Made by a program: the position numbers and the translations under genes. 64,000 nt of DNA, taken from NCBI RefSeq assembly GCF_024498955.1, contig NZ_CP093311.1, forward strand, positions 806,001 to 870,000, written 5' to 3'. The notes beneath the pieces were generated by a model. That model had not been told where the DNA came from and did not search any database. It worked only from the letters and a program-made list of their open reading frames with translations. Shown here one piece after another: positions 45,846 to 56,117 of the stretch; position 1 is the stretch's first letter, and every line of letters starts with the position of its first letter. This DNA comes from Thermomonas paludicola (lineage in GTDB: Bacteria > Pseudomonadota > Gammaproteobacteria > Xanthomonadales > Xanthomonadaceae).

Positions 45846-46436
45846 TCATTCCGCAGCGGCGCGGCGCGGCGCATCCTCCAGCCGGGCGGCGTGCCGCCAG
45901 TCCCGCCATCCTTTCAACGCCAGTACCACGAAGCCGGCGTACAGCAGCGCGGTGACGTGCAGGTCCTTGTGCAGATACATGCCGATGTAGATCACGTCCA
46001 CCGCGATCCACATCCACCATGCGGCGATGTGGCGGCGGTTTTGCCAGAGCTGGCCGACCAGGCTGAAAGCGGTCAAAAACGCATCCAGCCACGGCAGCGA
46101 CGCATTGGTGAAGCGATGCATGGTGAAGCCCAGCAGCAGCCCGCCGGCCAGCCCGGCGAGCAGATGGATGCCGGCCAGTGCCGGCGCGAGCGGCGCCACC
46201 CGCACGTGGCCGGTGCTGTCCAGGTGGCGCAGCCAGCGCACCCAGCCGGACACCAGCATCGCCGCAAATGTGCATTGCAGGAGAACGTCGGAGTAGAGCC
46301 TTGCACCGACGAATACCCAGACATACACCGAGATCGACGCCAGCCCGACCGGGAAACACCACGGGCTGCGACGCGTGGTCAGCCACACCGCGCTGGCGCT
46401 GAGGCAGGCAGCGGCGATCTCGTGCCAGGGCATCAC
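45846..46436 (-). CDS. PnuC-family vitamin transporter, probably thiamin (PnuT)
   Basis: A 196-residue inner-membrane transporter with about seven helices and the PnuC pattern (SPWCFPVGLASISVYVWVF; later WWMWIAVDVIYIGMYLHKDL). The family facilitates uptake of nicotinamide riboside, riboflavin or thiamin. Thiamin is inferred because the gene is translationally coupled (4-base overlap) to a TonB receptor behind a TPP riboswitch. No thiamin pyrophosphokinase follows, unlike many such operons. Confidence 0.88.
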   Translation of the reverse strand: MMPWHEIAAACLSASAVWLTTRRSPWCFPVGLASISVYVWVFVGARLYSDVLLQCTFAAMLVSGWVRWLRHLDSTGHVRVAPLAPALAGIHLLAGLAGGLLLGFTMHRFTNASLPWLDAFLTAFSLVGQLWQNRRHIAAWWMWIAVDVIYIGMYLHKDLHVTALLYAGFVVLALKGWRDWRHAARLEDAPRRAAAE

Positions 46437-48604
46437 AACGCCACGCTGAGGCTCATGCGCACCTGCCGGGGGGCGCCGGGGAACAGGTAGCTGTCACCGT
46501 CGGAGCTGCCGGTGTCGCGCCAATAGGCATGATTGAACAGGTTGTCCACGCCCAGTTGCAGCACCACGTCGCGCTGGTTCCATTGCCCGCTGTAGCGCAG
46601 CCCGGCATCGAACACGTGATAGGCATCCGCACGCACCTGGCCGCTGGCGGTGGCGGGATTGGACGACGCATGGCGCCAGCCGCCGAGCAGGCTGAGCTGG
46701 GGCAGCATCGGCAAACGGTAGTCCAGGTGCAGGCTGCTGCGCAGCAGCGGCACGTTGGCGAGCTGGTGGCCCTCGTAGGCCGGCGTGCCGGTGCCCTGTG
46801 CGCGTGCGCGGATCAGCGCAACGCTGGCGGTGGCGCCGAGGTTGTCGGTGAGCCGGCCATTGGCCGACAGTTCCAGCCCGCTGTGTACTTCTTCGCCGTG
46901 CTGGACGAAGGTGAAACCGGCGCTGGACGTATCCGGTTGCGCGAACTGCCAAGGCTGGCGGATGCGAAACAGGCTGGCATTCAGGTCCAGCGCGTCCTGC
47001 CAGCGATAGTGAAGGCCCGCCTCGACTTGCCGCGAGTGGCGCGGTGCGAGGAATTCGCCGTCGTTGCTTGTCCAGAAGGGAGCCTCCTTGCCCAGCGACA
47101 AGCCTTCGCTGTAGCTGGCGTAGGCGGTGAGCGCCGCTGCCGGCTGCCACAGCACTGCGGCCTGCGGCAACAGCTGGTTCAGGCGCGTGTTGCGTACCAG
47201 CGTTCCGGAGCTTTTCCATGCGCGCTCGTCCATGTGCACGAGATTGGCGCCGACCAGCAGCTGCCACTGCTCGCCGAGACGCATACGGTCCTGTGCGAAC
47301 AGGGAGCGCTGCCAGCTGTCGAAGCGCAGCACCGGGCTGCCGGGCTGGTTGGGCGATGGCGCGAACACCGGCGGCGCGCTGCCGATGTTGGCGGTCCCCA
47401 CATAGTCGTACACATACGGGCGGCGGGTGATCGTGCGATGGAACACGCTCATGCCTGCGCTCAGCTCGTGGCGCAGCCAACCGTCGCCGATGCGGCCATC
47501 GAGGCTGGCACGCGCGTGGTCGCCGACGCGGGTGTCATCCGGGCTGCGGTAGTCATAGATGTCGTAATCGCCGTTGGGCGCGAAGAAATTCCCGGGCGCG
47601 GCGCTGGCGCATTGCGGCGCGTAGAAACAGCCATAGGCGAACGCCACGTTGTCATCGATCACGCTGCGGCTGCGGCCGACGGCCAGGCGCAGCTGCCAGT
47701 CGTCATTGAAGGCATGCTGCAGGCGCGCGCTGCTGTTGGTGCTGTGGATGGCCACCGGCTGCTGCCAGGGCTGGTAGCCCAGCATGGCTTCCGGGTCCGG
47801 GTTGGCGGGAAGCTGTGTGCCGCCCAACAGCATGTAGCCGGAGGCGGAACGCTGCGCGCTGGCTTGGTGGTTGGCGTCCACCTCCAATGTTGTTTGCGGG
47901 GCGATGCGCCAGTCGGCGGCCAGCGCGTAAAAATTGCGCCGCCCGTCGGCATGCTGCACGTAGGCGTGGGCGTCGTCCCAGGCCAGGTTCGCGCGAACGC
48001 CGAACGTCGGCGTCAGCCAGCGGCCAACGTCCAGCGCGGCATAGCGCGAGCCTTGCGCGTCCGTGCCCAGCGTCAGCGTGCGCACGTCCGCAGGCCGTTT
48101 GCTGATGAAGTTCACCACGCCGCCCGGCTCCATCACGCCGGCCGCAAGCCCGGCCAGCCCCTTCAGCACCTGCACCTGCTGCTTGTCCTCAAGCGCCACC
48201 AGTTGTTCGCCGGTGGCAGCCAGCCCGTTGATCCGGTAGCCGGTGGCCAGGTCCAGCGGATAGCCGCGAATGGCGATGTTCTGGTAGTAACCCACTGGCG
48301 CGTAGTTGTCGCCCAGCGCGGCGTCTTCGCGGGCCAGCTCGCTGAGCGTGCGGATCTGGCGGTCGTCGATCTGCTGGCGGCCGACGGTGCTGATGGTCGC
48401 CGGGGTGTCCTGCAGTGGCGCATTGCCCCAGGCGTTGACGCCTGCATCGCGCGGCGTGACATCGCCTGCAGTTGCCTGCACGGGCGCCAGCCGGGTGATT
48501 TTCTGCGCCTGCGCGTCAGTGTCGTCGGTGGCAGGGGCGGCCGTGGCCAGCAATGGAAGCAGGGCCAGCAGCAAGGGGGAGGGGGAAAGTCGCATCGTCG
48601 TCAT
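46433..48604 (-). CDS. TonB-dependent outer-membrane receptor, probably for thiamin
   Basis: A receptor of about 723 residues. Signal peptide (to about ATAAPA), plug domain (about 60-165, with DTPATISTVGRQQIDDRQIRTL and GVMEPGGVVNFISKRP), then a 22-strand-type barrel ending in a typical outer-membrane C-terminus (LFNHAYW near the end, final residues SLSVAL). By sequence it is of the siderophore-receptor class, but the TPP riboswitch 73 bases upstream and the PnuC-type partner make thiamin or a precursor the likely cargo. ATG 48604 is chosen; ATG 48595 is possible. Longer starts run into the riboswitch. Confidence 0.9.
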   Translation of the reverse strand: MTTMRLSPSPLLLALLPLLATAAPATDDTDAQAQKITRLAPVQATAGDVTPRDAGVNAWGNAPLQDTPATISTVGRQQIDDRQIRTLSELAREDAALGDNYAPVGYYQNIAIRGYPLDLATGYRINGLAATGEQLVALEDKQQVQVLKGLAGLAAGVMEPGGVVNFISKRPADVRTLTLGTDAQGSRYAALDVGRWLTPTFGVRANLAWDDAHAYVQHADGRRNFYALAADWRIAPQTTLEVDANHQASAQRSASGYMLLGGTQLPANPDPEAMLGYQPWQQPVAIHSTNSSARLQHAFNDDWQLRLAVGRSRSVIDDNVAFAYGCFYAPQCASAAPGNFFAPNGDYDIYDYRSPDDTRVGDHARASLDGRIGDGWLRHELSAGMSVFHRTITRRPYVYDYVGTANIGSAPPVFAPSPNQPGSPVLRFDSWQRSLFAQDRMRLGEQWQLLVGANLVHMDERAWKSSGTLVRNTRLNQLLPQAAVLWQPAAALTAYASYSEGLSLGKEAPFWTSNDGEFLAPRHSRQVEAGLHYRWQDALDLNASLFRIRQPWQFAQPDTSSAGFTFVQHGEEVHSGLELSANGRLTDNLGATASVALIRARAQGTGTPAYEGHQLANVPLLRSSLHLDYRLPMLPQLSLLGGWRHASSNPATASGQVRADAYHVFDAGLRYSGQWNQRDVVLQLGVDNLFNHAYWRDTGSSDGDSYLFPGAPRQVRMSLSVAL

Positions 48605-48676
48605 CGCCAGGGAGGGGGGACGAAGCGACGGCGAGCCGCGTCGCCATGCATTGACATGGACGTGACCGCTCGAATC

Positions 48677-48753
48677 AAGCTCCCTACGCCGGTGCAAACC
48701 GGATCAGGTTCCAAGGGACTCTCTCAGCCCGGCAACGCCGGGCACCCCCGCTT
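48677..48753 (-). promoter_or_regulatory. TPP (THI-box) riboswitch
   Basis: On the minus strand: P1 closed by AAGC/GCTT, then GGGGGTGCC, a P3 stem CCCGGCG/TTGCCGGG, the signature CTGAGA, ACCTGATCCGGTT and ACCGGCGTAGGGA. All conserved core elements are present. It should lower expression of the receptor and transporter when thiamin pyrophosphate is plentiful. Confidence 0.95.
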
Positions 48754-48815
48754 CATGGTGCACATTGAACCACAGCGCCCTGTGCGGGGCCAGCGTGCGG
48801 TGCGTGCAGTGGCAG

Positions 48816-49961
48816 TTACGGCTGGCGAATCGCCTGCAGCAATGCCTGCCCCGGCGCGGTGTCGAACCATGCGGCATGGCCCAGCAGGAAGCCGCTCCAC
48901 GCCAGTTCCGCATCGTGGTCGTTACCGGTGACGGCGTGGAAGTACTCGACTTCGGAAAGCGCGAAATCCACGTGCACCAGCGGCAGCAGGTCGGCTAGCA
49001 GCGCACGTTCCGGATTCGCCAGTGGCCGCAGTTCGGCATAGCCTTCGATCAGCGCGCGTGCGCTGTGCGGGAAGGCGATTTGCGTCGTTTGATCGAGACG
49101 CAACCACGCGATGGCGTTGCGTTCAATCGCGGTGGCAAGGTCATACAGGGCGAAGGTGGGCGCGCACAGGCCGAAGTCGAGAATGGCGCTGACCTGCGCA
49201 TCGTCGGCCGCGCTGCTCCAGAACAGATTGGACGCATGCCAGTCGCCGTGCGTCCAAAGCCGGGGCTGCGTTGCCAGTGCCGCGTGCAGCGCGCGATGGT
49301 GCGCCAGCAGTGGGCGCAGCGCCGTTTGCCAATCACGCTGGCCAAGGAAGCCCGCCAGTGCGGGGCGCGCCGCGCACTGCGACGCGACCGCTGCGATCAG
49401 ATCGGGTGCGCGCAGCACGGTGTCGGTTGCCAGCAGCACCGACGTGCTGCGTGCGATGGCATCGAACCCGGCCGCAGCAAGATGCAGCCGCGCCAGCATG
49501 CGCCCGGCGCTGCGCGCGCGCTCGAGGTTTTCAAGCGGCGTCCACGACGCGACATCGCGATACAGGTCCACGCCGTCGGCCACCGCGTGCACTTCATACG
49601 TCCAGTCGCCGCGCGCGAAGGCGGTCACGCCGGCGCTGTCGGGCAACACCCGTGGCACCGGGATGCGTTGTGCGCGCAAATGCGCAATGAAGGCGTGCTC
49701 CTCCTGCAACGCCTGCGGCGTACGCACGCGGATGGAGTGGCGCTTGACGAAGACCTCGCCACCGCGCGTGCGAACCCGGGCGGCGGCCGAGAACGGGCGT
49801 GGACTGTGCCAGAGCAATTGCACCGGCCCACGCAGTGCGGGGAACCCGGCCAGCAGCGCGTGCACGTCGGCGATCGCCAGCGCCGGCCAATCGGGCGCGA
49901 CCGTGTCGTCGCGCCAGCCGTGGCTGCGGTGATCTGCGGGGTCCACCCGGGGTGTGTTCAT
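48816..49961 (-). CDS. APH-family phosphotransferase
   Basis: A 381-residue kinase of the aminoglycoside phosphotransferase/choline kinase fold. It has the nucleotide-site lysine (GGEVFVKRHS), the catalytic HGDWHASNLFW and metal-binding LDFG. Length and fold fit small-molecule kinases such as choline, homoserine or thiamin kinase. It lies just upstream of the TPP riboswitch on the same strand, so a thiamin-kinase role is tempting, but it is not under that switch. ATG 49961 is preferred to a start nine codons earlier. Confidence 0.85.
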   Translation of the reverse strand: MNTPRVDPADHRSHGWRDDTVAPDWPALAIADVHALLAGFPALRGPVQLLWHSPRPFSAAARVRTRGGEVFVKRHSIRVRTPQALQEEHAFIAHLRAQRIPVPRVLPDSAGVTAFARGDWTYEVHAVADGVDLYRDVASWTPLENLERARSAGRMLARLHLAAAGFDAIARSTSVLLATDTVLRAPDLIAAVASQCAARPALAGFLGQRDWQTALRPLLAHHRALHAALATQPRLWTHGDWHASNLFWSSAADDAQVSAILDFGLCAPTFALYDLATAIERNAIAWLRLDQTTQIAFPHSARALIEGYAELRPLANPERALLADLLPLVHVDFALSEVEYFHAVTGNDHDAELAWSGFLLGHAAWFDTAPGQALLQAIRQP

Positions 49962-50042
49962 GCGTGCAATGTAGGCCATCAAGCGCAAGGCCCGGGCATG
50001 CCGGGCCTTGCGGGATCGCAGCGTGCGGTTGCGCGGTTGCCG

Positions 50043-52148
50043 TTACCAGATCACGACTTGATGGCCGGCATCGCGCACCATGCCGTCGCCGGCCTTGCAG
50101 CTGAACGCCTGCGCGAACGCCGGCATGTTCGACGGCGCGCCGATCGCACGGAAGTTGGCGGGTGCATGCGGGTCGGTATTCAGCCGCACCTTGGCCTCGT
50201 CCGGGGTGAAGTTGCGGCGCCAGACGGTGGCCCAGTTCAGGAAGAAGCGCTGGTTTTCGCTGTAGCCGTCGATCTTGTCGCCGCCGCCCTTGCCGGCGGC
50301 CTTCAGCGCGTTCTGGTAGGCGTCCCAGGCGACGTTCAGGCCGCCGAGGTCGGCGATGTTCTCGCCCAGGGTGAGCTGGCCCTTCACGTGCAGGCCGTCG
50401 ATCGCCACGTAGTCGTCGAACTGTTTCACCAGACGGTCGGTGCGCGACTGGAAGCCGGTCAGGTCGGCCTTGGTCCACCAGTTGTTGAAGTTGCCCTTGG
50501 CGTCGAACTGGCTGCCCTGGTCGTCGTAGCCGTGCAGCATTTCGTGGCCGATCACCGCGCCGATGCCGCCGTAGTTCAGCGCAGGGTCGCCGTTCGGGTC
50601 GAAGAATGGCGGCTGCAGGATCGCGGCGGGGAACACGATCTCGTTCATCAGCGGGTTGTAGTAGGCATTGACCGTTTGCGGAGTCATGCCCCATTCGCTG
50701 CGATCCACCGGCTTGCCGATCTTGGCCATGTCGAAGTCGTGGTTGAACTTCGCCGCCGCCATCACGTTCTGCACGTAACCGCCGCGGCTGCTGCTCAGGC
50801 CCTCCCAGCTGCGCCACTTGTCCGGATAACCGATCTTGGGCGTGAAGCTGGCCCATTTCTCCATCGCCTTCTGCTTGGTTTCCGCGCTCATCCAGTCCAG
50901 TTTCTCGATGCGCGCCTTCAGCGCTTCGCGCAGGTTCTGCACCAGCGTTTCCATCTTCGCCTTGGAGTCGGCCGGGAAGTACTGCTGCACGTAGAGCTGG
51001 CCCAGTGCTTCGCCCGCCGTGCCTTCAACGGTATCCAGGACGCGCTTCCAGCGCGGTTTCTGTTCCTTCTGGCCGCGCAGGGTGCGGGAGAAGAAATCGA
51101 AGCGTTCGTCGTTGAATTTCGCGGCCAGGAACGGGGCCATGCCGTCGATCGCGTTGATCCGCAGGTAGGCCTGCCACTGCGCCACCGGCACGGCGGTCAA
51201 CATCTTGTCGAATTCGGCGAAGAACGCCGGCTGCGACAGCGAGAAGCCATCGGCGGTCACGCCGTTGGCCTTGAAAAACGCAGACCACGGGAAGTTGGGC
51301 GACGCCTTGTCGGCGTCGGCCATGCTCACGTAGTGGTACTGGTTGTTGGGGTCGCGCATTTCGATCGGCGACAGCGAGGCCTTGGCCAGCCGCGTTTCGA
51401 AGGCCAGCACGTCCTTGGCCTGCTGGTCGGCAGCGGCAGCGGCGACGCCCGCGTTCTGCAACTGCTTCGATACATGCTTCACGAATGCGTCGCGAATGGC
51501 CTTGTATTTGCCGTCAGGGCCGTCTTCCAGGTAATAGGCCTTTTCCGGCAGCGACAGCCCGCCCTGGTAGGCATAGCCGATCTTCTGGCTGGAGTTCTTG
51601 AAGTCGGCCTCGGCGCCGAAGCTGAACACCTCGCCGCGGCCAGCGGCAAATTCCTCGCGCAGGTACTGGGCGATGTCGGCCGGGGTCTTGAGCGCATCGA
51701 TGCGGGCGAGCATCGGCTGGATCGGCGTGATGCCCGCGCGTTCGATCCTTGCATCGTCCATGCCGGTGGCATAGAGGTCGCCAACCAGCTTTTCGATGCC
51801 GACGGCGCCCGGTTTGGCCGCAGCGGCTTCGGCGATGCCCTTGCTGGCCGCCTGCGAGCGTTCATCCAGCATTTCGAAACTGCCCCAGCTGGTCTTGTCG
51901 CCGGGAACAGGGTTGGCCGCCAGCCATTTGCTGTTGACGAAGTCGGCGAGGTTGCTGCAAACGTTCTTGCTGGGGTCGAGGTCATTCACGTTGAACCCGG
52001 CCAGCGGCGGCAACTCGGTCTTGGCGGCGGCGCCGGGCTTGGCGGCGTCGGCGGCGGGCGCGGCCGGCTTCTGGCAGGCGCTCAGTGCCGCAGTGATGGC
52101 GAGCGACAGCAACAGCAGGTTGGGTGTCTTCACGGTACGTTGTTCCAT
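50043..52148 (-). CDS. M13-family (neprilysin-like) metallopeptidase lipoprotein
   Basis: A 701-residue zinc peptidase, PepO-like. The signal ends in a lipobox (LSAC, Cys25). Peptidase_M13 N-domain follows, then the catalytic C-domain with HEMLH at 535-539 and the third zinc ligand E596 in GENIADLGG; NAYYNPLMNEIVFPA is the substrate-binding stretch. The C-terminal Trp is typical of the family. It probably degrades peptides in the periplasm. A very long open frame extends upstream on this strand but is a GC-rich shadow of the opposite gene. It diverges from the GGDEF/EAL gene over 267 bases. Confidence 0.94.
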   Translation of the reverse strand: MEQRTVKTPNLLLLSLAITAALSACQKPAAPAADAAKPGAAAKTELPPLAGFNVNDLDPSKNVCSNLADFVNSKWLAANPVPGDKTSWGSFEMLDERSQAASKGIAEAAAAKPGAVGIEKLVGDLYATGMDDARIERAGITPIQPMLARIDALKTPADIAQYLREEFAAGRGEVFSFGAEADFKNSSQKIGYAYQGGLSLPEKAYYLEDGPDGKYKAIRDAFVKHVSKQLQNAGVAAAAADQQAKDVLAFETRLAKASLSPIEMRDPNNQYHYVSMADADKASPNFPWSAFFKANGVTADGFSLSQPAFFAEFDKMLTAVPVAQWQAYLRINAIDGMAPFLAAKFNDERFDFFSRTLRGQKEQKPRWKRVLDTVEGTAGEALGQLYVQQYFPADSKAKMETLVQNLREALKARIEKLDWMSAETKQKAMEKWASFTPKIGYPDKWRSWEGLSSSRGGYVQNVMAAAKFNHDFDMAKIGKPVDRSEWGMTPQTVNAYYNPLMNEIVFPAAILQPPFFDPNGDPALNYGGIGAVIGHEMLHGYDDQGSQFDAKGNFNNWWTKADLTGFQSRTDRLVKQFDDYVAIDGLHVKGQLTLGENIADLGGLNVAWDAYQNALKAAGKGGGDKIDGYSENQRFFLNWATVWRRNFTPDEAKVRLNTDPHAPANFRAIGAPSNMPAFAQAFSCKAGDGMVRDAGHQVVIW

Positions 52149-52415
52149 TGGCGGGAGAAGGGGGCGCTCGGCGCGGAAAGAGCCGCAACAGCCCACCCTA
52201 GCCGTTGCCGCCGTGTCGAGCGGGTGCCGAAGGTCATGCCGGAATGCGTGTTGCAGTCCCGGGGCCAGCGCTGGCGCGAACCGCTGCCGTTGTCTGGCGT
52301 GGAGTGTCATCGGGGGCAGAGCGCCGGTTGCAAGCGGCAGGGCATCTGCACGCCGATTCAAGTACATTCGGGTGCCAGTGGTCTTGGTGATCCATTGCTC
52401 GAGGGCGGGAGCGGC

Positions 52416-55400
52416 ATGGCAGAGGATGCAGCACGCGATACTGAGGGCTACTTCCGCTTGCTGTTCGAGTGCGTGGCCGACGCGTTGCTGCTGCTCGACG
52501 TCAAGACGCACCAGGTTGTGGATTGCAACCAGGCTGCGGTGGACATGCTGCGCTGCAGGGACAAGCACGAGATTCTTTCGCTGCACCCGGCCGATCTCTC
52601 GCCGCCAACACAGGCGGATGGCCGGCCTTCGCTCGACAAGGCCAATGAAATGATCGCAACTGCCCTGCGTGCGGGCAGCCATCGCTTCGAGTGGCTGCAT
52701 TGCAGCCCGCACCGGCAAGCGTTCCCGGTGGATGTGGTGCTGGCGCCGGTGGCGGTGGAGGGGCGCGGACTGCTTGTCGCCACCTGCCGCGACATCACCG
52801 ATCTCAAGCGATCCGAGGAGCTGTTGCGCGAAAGCGAGCGAAGTTACATCGGCCTGTTCAATTCGGTGGAAGAAGCGATTTATGTCCAATCGCGGGAGGG
52901 CGTGTTCCTCGAAGTGAACGAAGGCGCGGCGAGAATGTATGGCTACCCGCGAGAGGAATTCAAAGGGCGCACGCCGGAGTTCGTGTCCGCGCCGGGAATG
53001 AATGATCTGGCGGAGGTAGGGGAGATCATCGGCCGGGTGTTCCGGACCGGAAACCCCGAGCGCTTTGGTTTTTGGGGGCTGCGGAGGAATGGCGATGTTT
53101 TCCCGAAGGATGTCGTCTGCAGCAAGGGGCATTACTTCGGCCAGGACGTCATCATCTCCACGGCCCGCGACAGCACCGATGACAGGCGGGCGGAGAAGAC
53201 TCAGGCCGCGTTGCACCAGATTTCCGAATCCGCCCATTCCGCCGACACCCTTCACGATCTTTTCCTGCGGATCCACCAGATCATCGGCGAACTGCTGCCG
53301 GCGCGGAATTTCTTCGTTGCGCTCTACGATGAGCGCAAGGATGAGTTGACCTTCCCCTACTTCGTGGATGAGTACGACCCAGCCCCGACGGAAGCGGAAA
53401 AGCTCGATGGCGGCACGCTTTCCGGCCGGGTCATCCGGCTGGGGGAGGCGCTGCTGTTCACCCGGGAGACGCCGCGGACAGGCATCTATGAAGAGCGCTC
53501 GATCAGCGGAACGGAATCGCGGGACTGGCTGGGCGTGCCGCTCAAATCGCAGTCGCGCACCATCGGCGCGCTGGTGGTGCAAAGCTACAGCGGCGGGATC
53601 CGCTATACCCAGAAGCACAAGGCCTTGCTCGAATTCGTGTCGGGTCAGGTGGCGGTCGCGATCGAGCGCAAGCAGGCAAAGGATGCATTGCTCGAGAGCG
53701 AGTCGCGTTTGGAGGAGGCGCAACGCCTTGGCCATCTGGGGAGTTGGAACTGGGACCTGTTCACCAATGCGCTGGTCTGGTCCGATGAGCTCTGCCGAAT
53801 CTACGGGGTCGAGCCCGGGCGCCACGTGGCCAGCGTCGAGGATTGGATCAGTCGCGTGCATCCCGATGATCGCGATGCGGTGCAATCCACCGTTGCCCAT
53901 GCACTGGCGGAAAAGGCCGCGATCAACCACGAGCTGCGGATCATCCGTCCCGGCGGCGAGGTTCGTACCCTGTTCGACCAGAGCGAGGTCGTCGTTGACG
54001 AACAGGGTCGCGCGGTCAACATGTACGGGGCCTGCCTCGACATCACGCAGCGCAAGATGGAGGCCAGGCTGGAACATGATCGCAGCGTGATCCTGGAGCT
54101 TGTTGCCCAGAACCAGCCGATGCCCGTGATCCTGACGCACATCACCAGCATGATCGAAGCGCAGATGCCCGGGGCCCGCAGCGCGATCATGTTGCTCGAG
54201 GGTGACCGGTTGCGCACGGGGGCGGCCCCCAGCCTGCCGGAATCCTATTCCGCAGCCTTGGATGGCGGCGCCATCGGGGCGGCGGCGGGCGCCTGCGGCA
54301 CCGCGTGTTACTTGAATGAAGTGGTGATCAGCGACGATATCGCCAGCGATCCGCTGTGGGACGATTACCGGCACCTGGCCTTGCCACATGGGCTGCGTGC
54401 GTGCTGGTCGATGCCGATTTCGTCCAGCGATGCGGGGGTGCTGGGGTCGTTCGCGATCTACCATGACCACCCGTGCCGCCCCAGCCCGCGCGACCTGCAG
54501 TTCATGCGGACGACGTCCAGGCTCGCGGCCGTGGCCATCGAACACCGCCTGCTCACCGAACAGCTGTCCCACCAGGCCCAGCATGACGCATTGACCGGAT
54601 TGCCCAACCGGCTGCTGTTCCAGGATCGGCTGCAGCAGGCGTTGGCGATGGCCCAGCGCAACCAGCAGCAGGTGGCCGTGCTGTACATGGATCTGGATCG
54701 CTTCAAGCAGATCAACGACACCCTCGGGCACTCGTCGGGTGATGCATTGCTGCGCCAGGCGGCCGGGCGGCTGGCGGCATGCGTTCGCAAGAGCGATACG
54801 TTGGCCCGCCTGGGCGGCGACGAGTTCGTGGTGGTGGTGACGGAGCTGCACGACGCGCAGGACGCGATGCGGGTTGCCACCAAGCTCATTGACGCGCTGC
54901 GCGTGCCGTTCCAGGTGGAGGGCAATGAATTGTTCGTCAGCGTCTCGGTGGGCATCAGCATTTATCCGGACGACGGCGAAACCGGCGAAATCCTGATGGC
55001 CAATGCCGATGCGGCCATGTACCGCGCCAAGGAAAAGGGCCGCGACAATTTCCAATGGTTTGCATTGGAGATGACCGCTTTGGCGAAGGAGCGCATGGGC
55101 ATGGAGAACCAGCTCCGCCGCGCGCTGGAGCTGGGCCAGCTCAGCCTGCATTACCAGCCCCAATGCGGCGCGCATGGCGAGCTGCAGGGGTTCGAGGCGC
55201 TGATGCGGTGGGAGCACCCAACGCTGGGCATGGTATCGCCCGCCCGCTTCATCCCGTTGGCCGAAGAGAGCGGCCTCATCATCCCGATGGGGGAATGGGC
55301 GTTGCGCGAGGCGTGCGCGCAAATTGCGGCGTGGCGGAAGCTTGGCCATGCCGCGAACTTGCGCATGTCGGTGAACGTCTCGGCGGTTCAGTTCAAGCGC

Positions 55401-55967
55401 GCCGACTGGGTGGAGACCGTGCGCAGGGCCTTGCACGACACCGGTCTGGCGCCTGCGGCGCTGGAACTGGAAATCACCGAAAGCCTGCTGCTGCAGAGCA
55501 TTTCCGAGACGTCGGCCAATCTGTTCGAGCTTCGCAAGCTGGGCGTTGGCGTCGCCATCGACGATTTCGGCACCGGTTACTCGTCGCTGAGCTACCTGCA
55601 CAAGCTGCCGGTCTCCACGCTCAAGATCGATCAGTCGTTCGTGCGCCAGATCGACGCCGTGGACGGGCAGGGCAACAGCGAGGCGCCCATCATCCGCACC
55701 ATCATCGCGCTGGCGCGCAACTTCGGCATGAAGGTGGTTGCAGAAGGCGTTGAAACCGAAATCCAGCGGTCGCTGCTGTTGCGCCTGGGCTGCGACAGCC
55801 TGCAGGGCTACCTGTTGCACCGCCCGTTGACGCTGCAACAAGCCGGTGCGTTGCTGGAATCCGATGCCCGGACAATGACCACCGCGCCTGCACGGGGCGG
55901 CACGGCGCAAGCACCCGCCGGCAAGCCACGGGTGTCGCGCAAGAGGGCAGCGCGCGATCCCGAGTAA
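52416..55967 (+). CDS. PAS/GAF sensor with GGDEF and EAL domains
   Basis: An 1183-residue cytoplasmic cyclic-di-GMP enzyme with no membrane segment. Order: PAS (about 10-125), PAS (130-250), GAF (270-425), PAS (430-550), GAF (560-725), GGDEF (about 730-890), EAL (about 905-1145). GGDEF is intact at 800-804, with an RxxD inhibitory site (RKSD) five residues before it. EAL is intact at 927-929 (EALMRW), with DDFGTGYSS and the later catalytic motifs. Both activities are thus possible. The ligand of the sensor domains cannot be told. ATG 52416 follows a GGGAG site; the frame is open 3.3 kb upstream without meaning. Confidence 0.94.
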   Translation: MAEDAARDTEGYFRLLFECVADALLLLDVKTHQVVDCNQAAVDMLRCRDKHEILSLHPADLSPPTQADGRPSLDKANEMIATALRAGSHRFEWLHCSPHRQAFPVDVVLAPVAVEGRGLLVATCRDITDLKRSEELLRESERSYIGLFNSVEEAIYVQSREGVFLEVNEGAARMYGYPREEFKGRTPEFVSAPGMNDLAEVGEIIGRVFRTGNPERFGFWGLRRNGDVFPKDVVCSKGHYFGQDVIISTARDSTDDRRAEKTQAALHQISESAHSADTLHDLFLRIHQIIGELLPARNFFVALYDERKDELTFPYFVDEYDPAPTEAEKLDGGTLSGRVIRLGEALLFTRETPRTGIYEERSISGTESRDWLGVPLKSQSRTIGALVVQSYSGGIRYTQKHKALLEFVSGQVAVAIERKQAKDALLESESRLEEAQRLGHLGSWNWDLFTNALVWSDELCRIYGVEPGRHVASVEDWISRVHPDDRDAVQSTVAHALAEKAAINHELRIIRPGGEVRTLFDQSEVVVDEQGRAVNMYGACLDITQRKMEARLEHDRSVILELVAQNQPMPVILTHITSMIEAQMPGARSAIMLLEGDRLRTGAAPSLPESYSAALDGGAIGAAAGACGTACYLNEVVISDDIASDPLWDDYRHLALPHGLRACWSMPISSSDAGVLGSFAIYHDHPCRPSPRDLQFMRTTSRLAAVAIEHRLLTEQLSHQAQHDALTGLPNRLLFQDRLQQALAMAQRNQQQVAVLYMDLDRFKQINDTLGHSSGDALLRQAAGRLAACVRKSDTLARLGGDEFVVVVTELHDAQDAMRVATKLIDALRVPFQVEGNELFVSVSVGISIYPDDGETGEILMANADAAMYRAKEKGRDNFQWFALEMTALAKERMGMENQLRRALELGQLSLHYQPQCGAHGELQGFEALMRWEHPTLGMVSPARFIPLAEESGLIIPMGEWALREACAQIAAWRKLGHAANLRMSVNVSAVQFKRADWVETVRRALHDTGLAPAALELEITESLLLQSISETSANLFELRKLGVGVAIDDFGTGYSSLSYLHKLPVSTLKIDQSFVRQIDAVDGQGNSEAPIIRTIIALARNFGMKVVAEGVETEIQRSLLLRLGCDSLQGYLLHRPLTLQQAGALLESDARTMTTAPARGGTAQAPAGKPRVSRKRAARDPE

Positions 55968-56117
55968 GCCCGCGCAGGGACAACGGCCACGATGGCGTTT
56001 CCGGCGCGGGCTGCCCCGGCCAGCACCACCGGCCTCACCGCGGGCATCACCACTGAATGGGGTGATGCAGGTGGCATGCCGGTGGCACGCAGGCAGCGTG
56101 CGGCGGCCGTCAGGGCG

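Noticed and set aside
50043..55910. A 1955-codon open frame on the minus strand
   Set aside because: Only 50043-52148 (M13 peptidase) reads like protein. The upstream part is the antisense of the GGDEF/EAL gene.
49065..55967. A 2300-codon open frame on the plus strand
   Set aside because: Only the part from 52416 is real. The rest is antisense to the phosphotransferase and M13 genes and stays open because of high GC.
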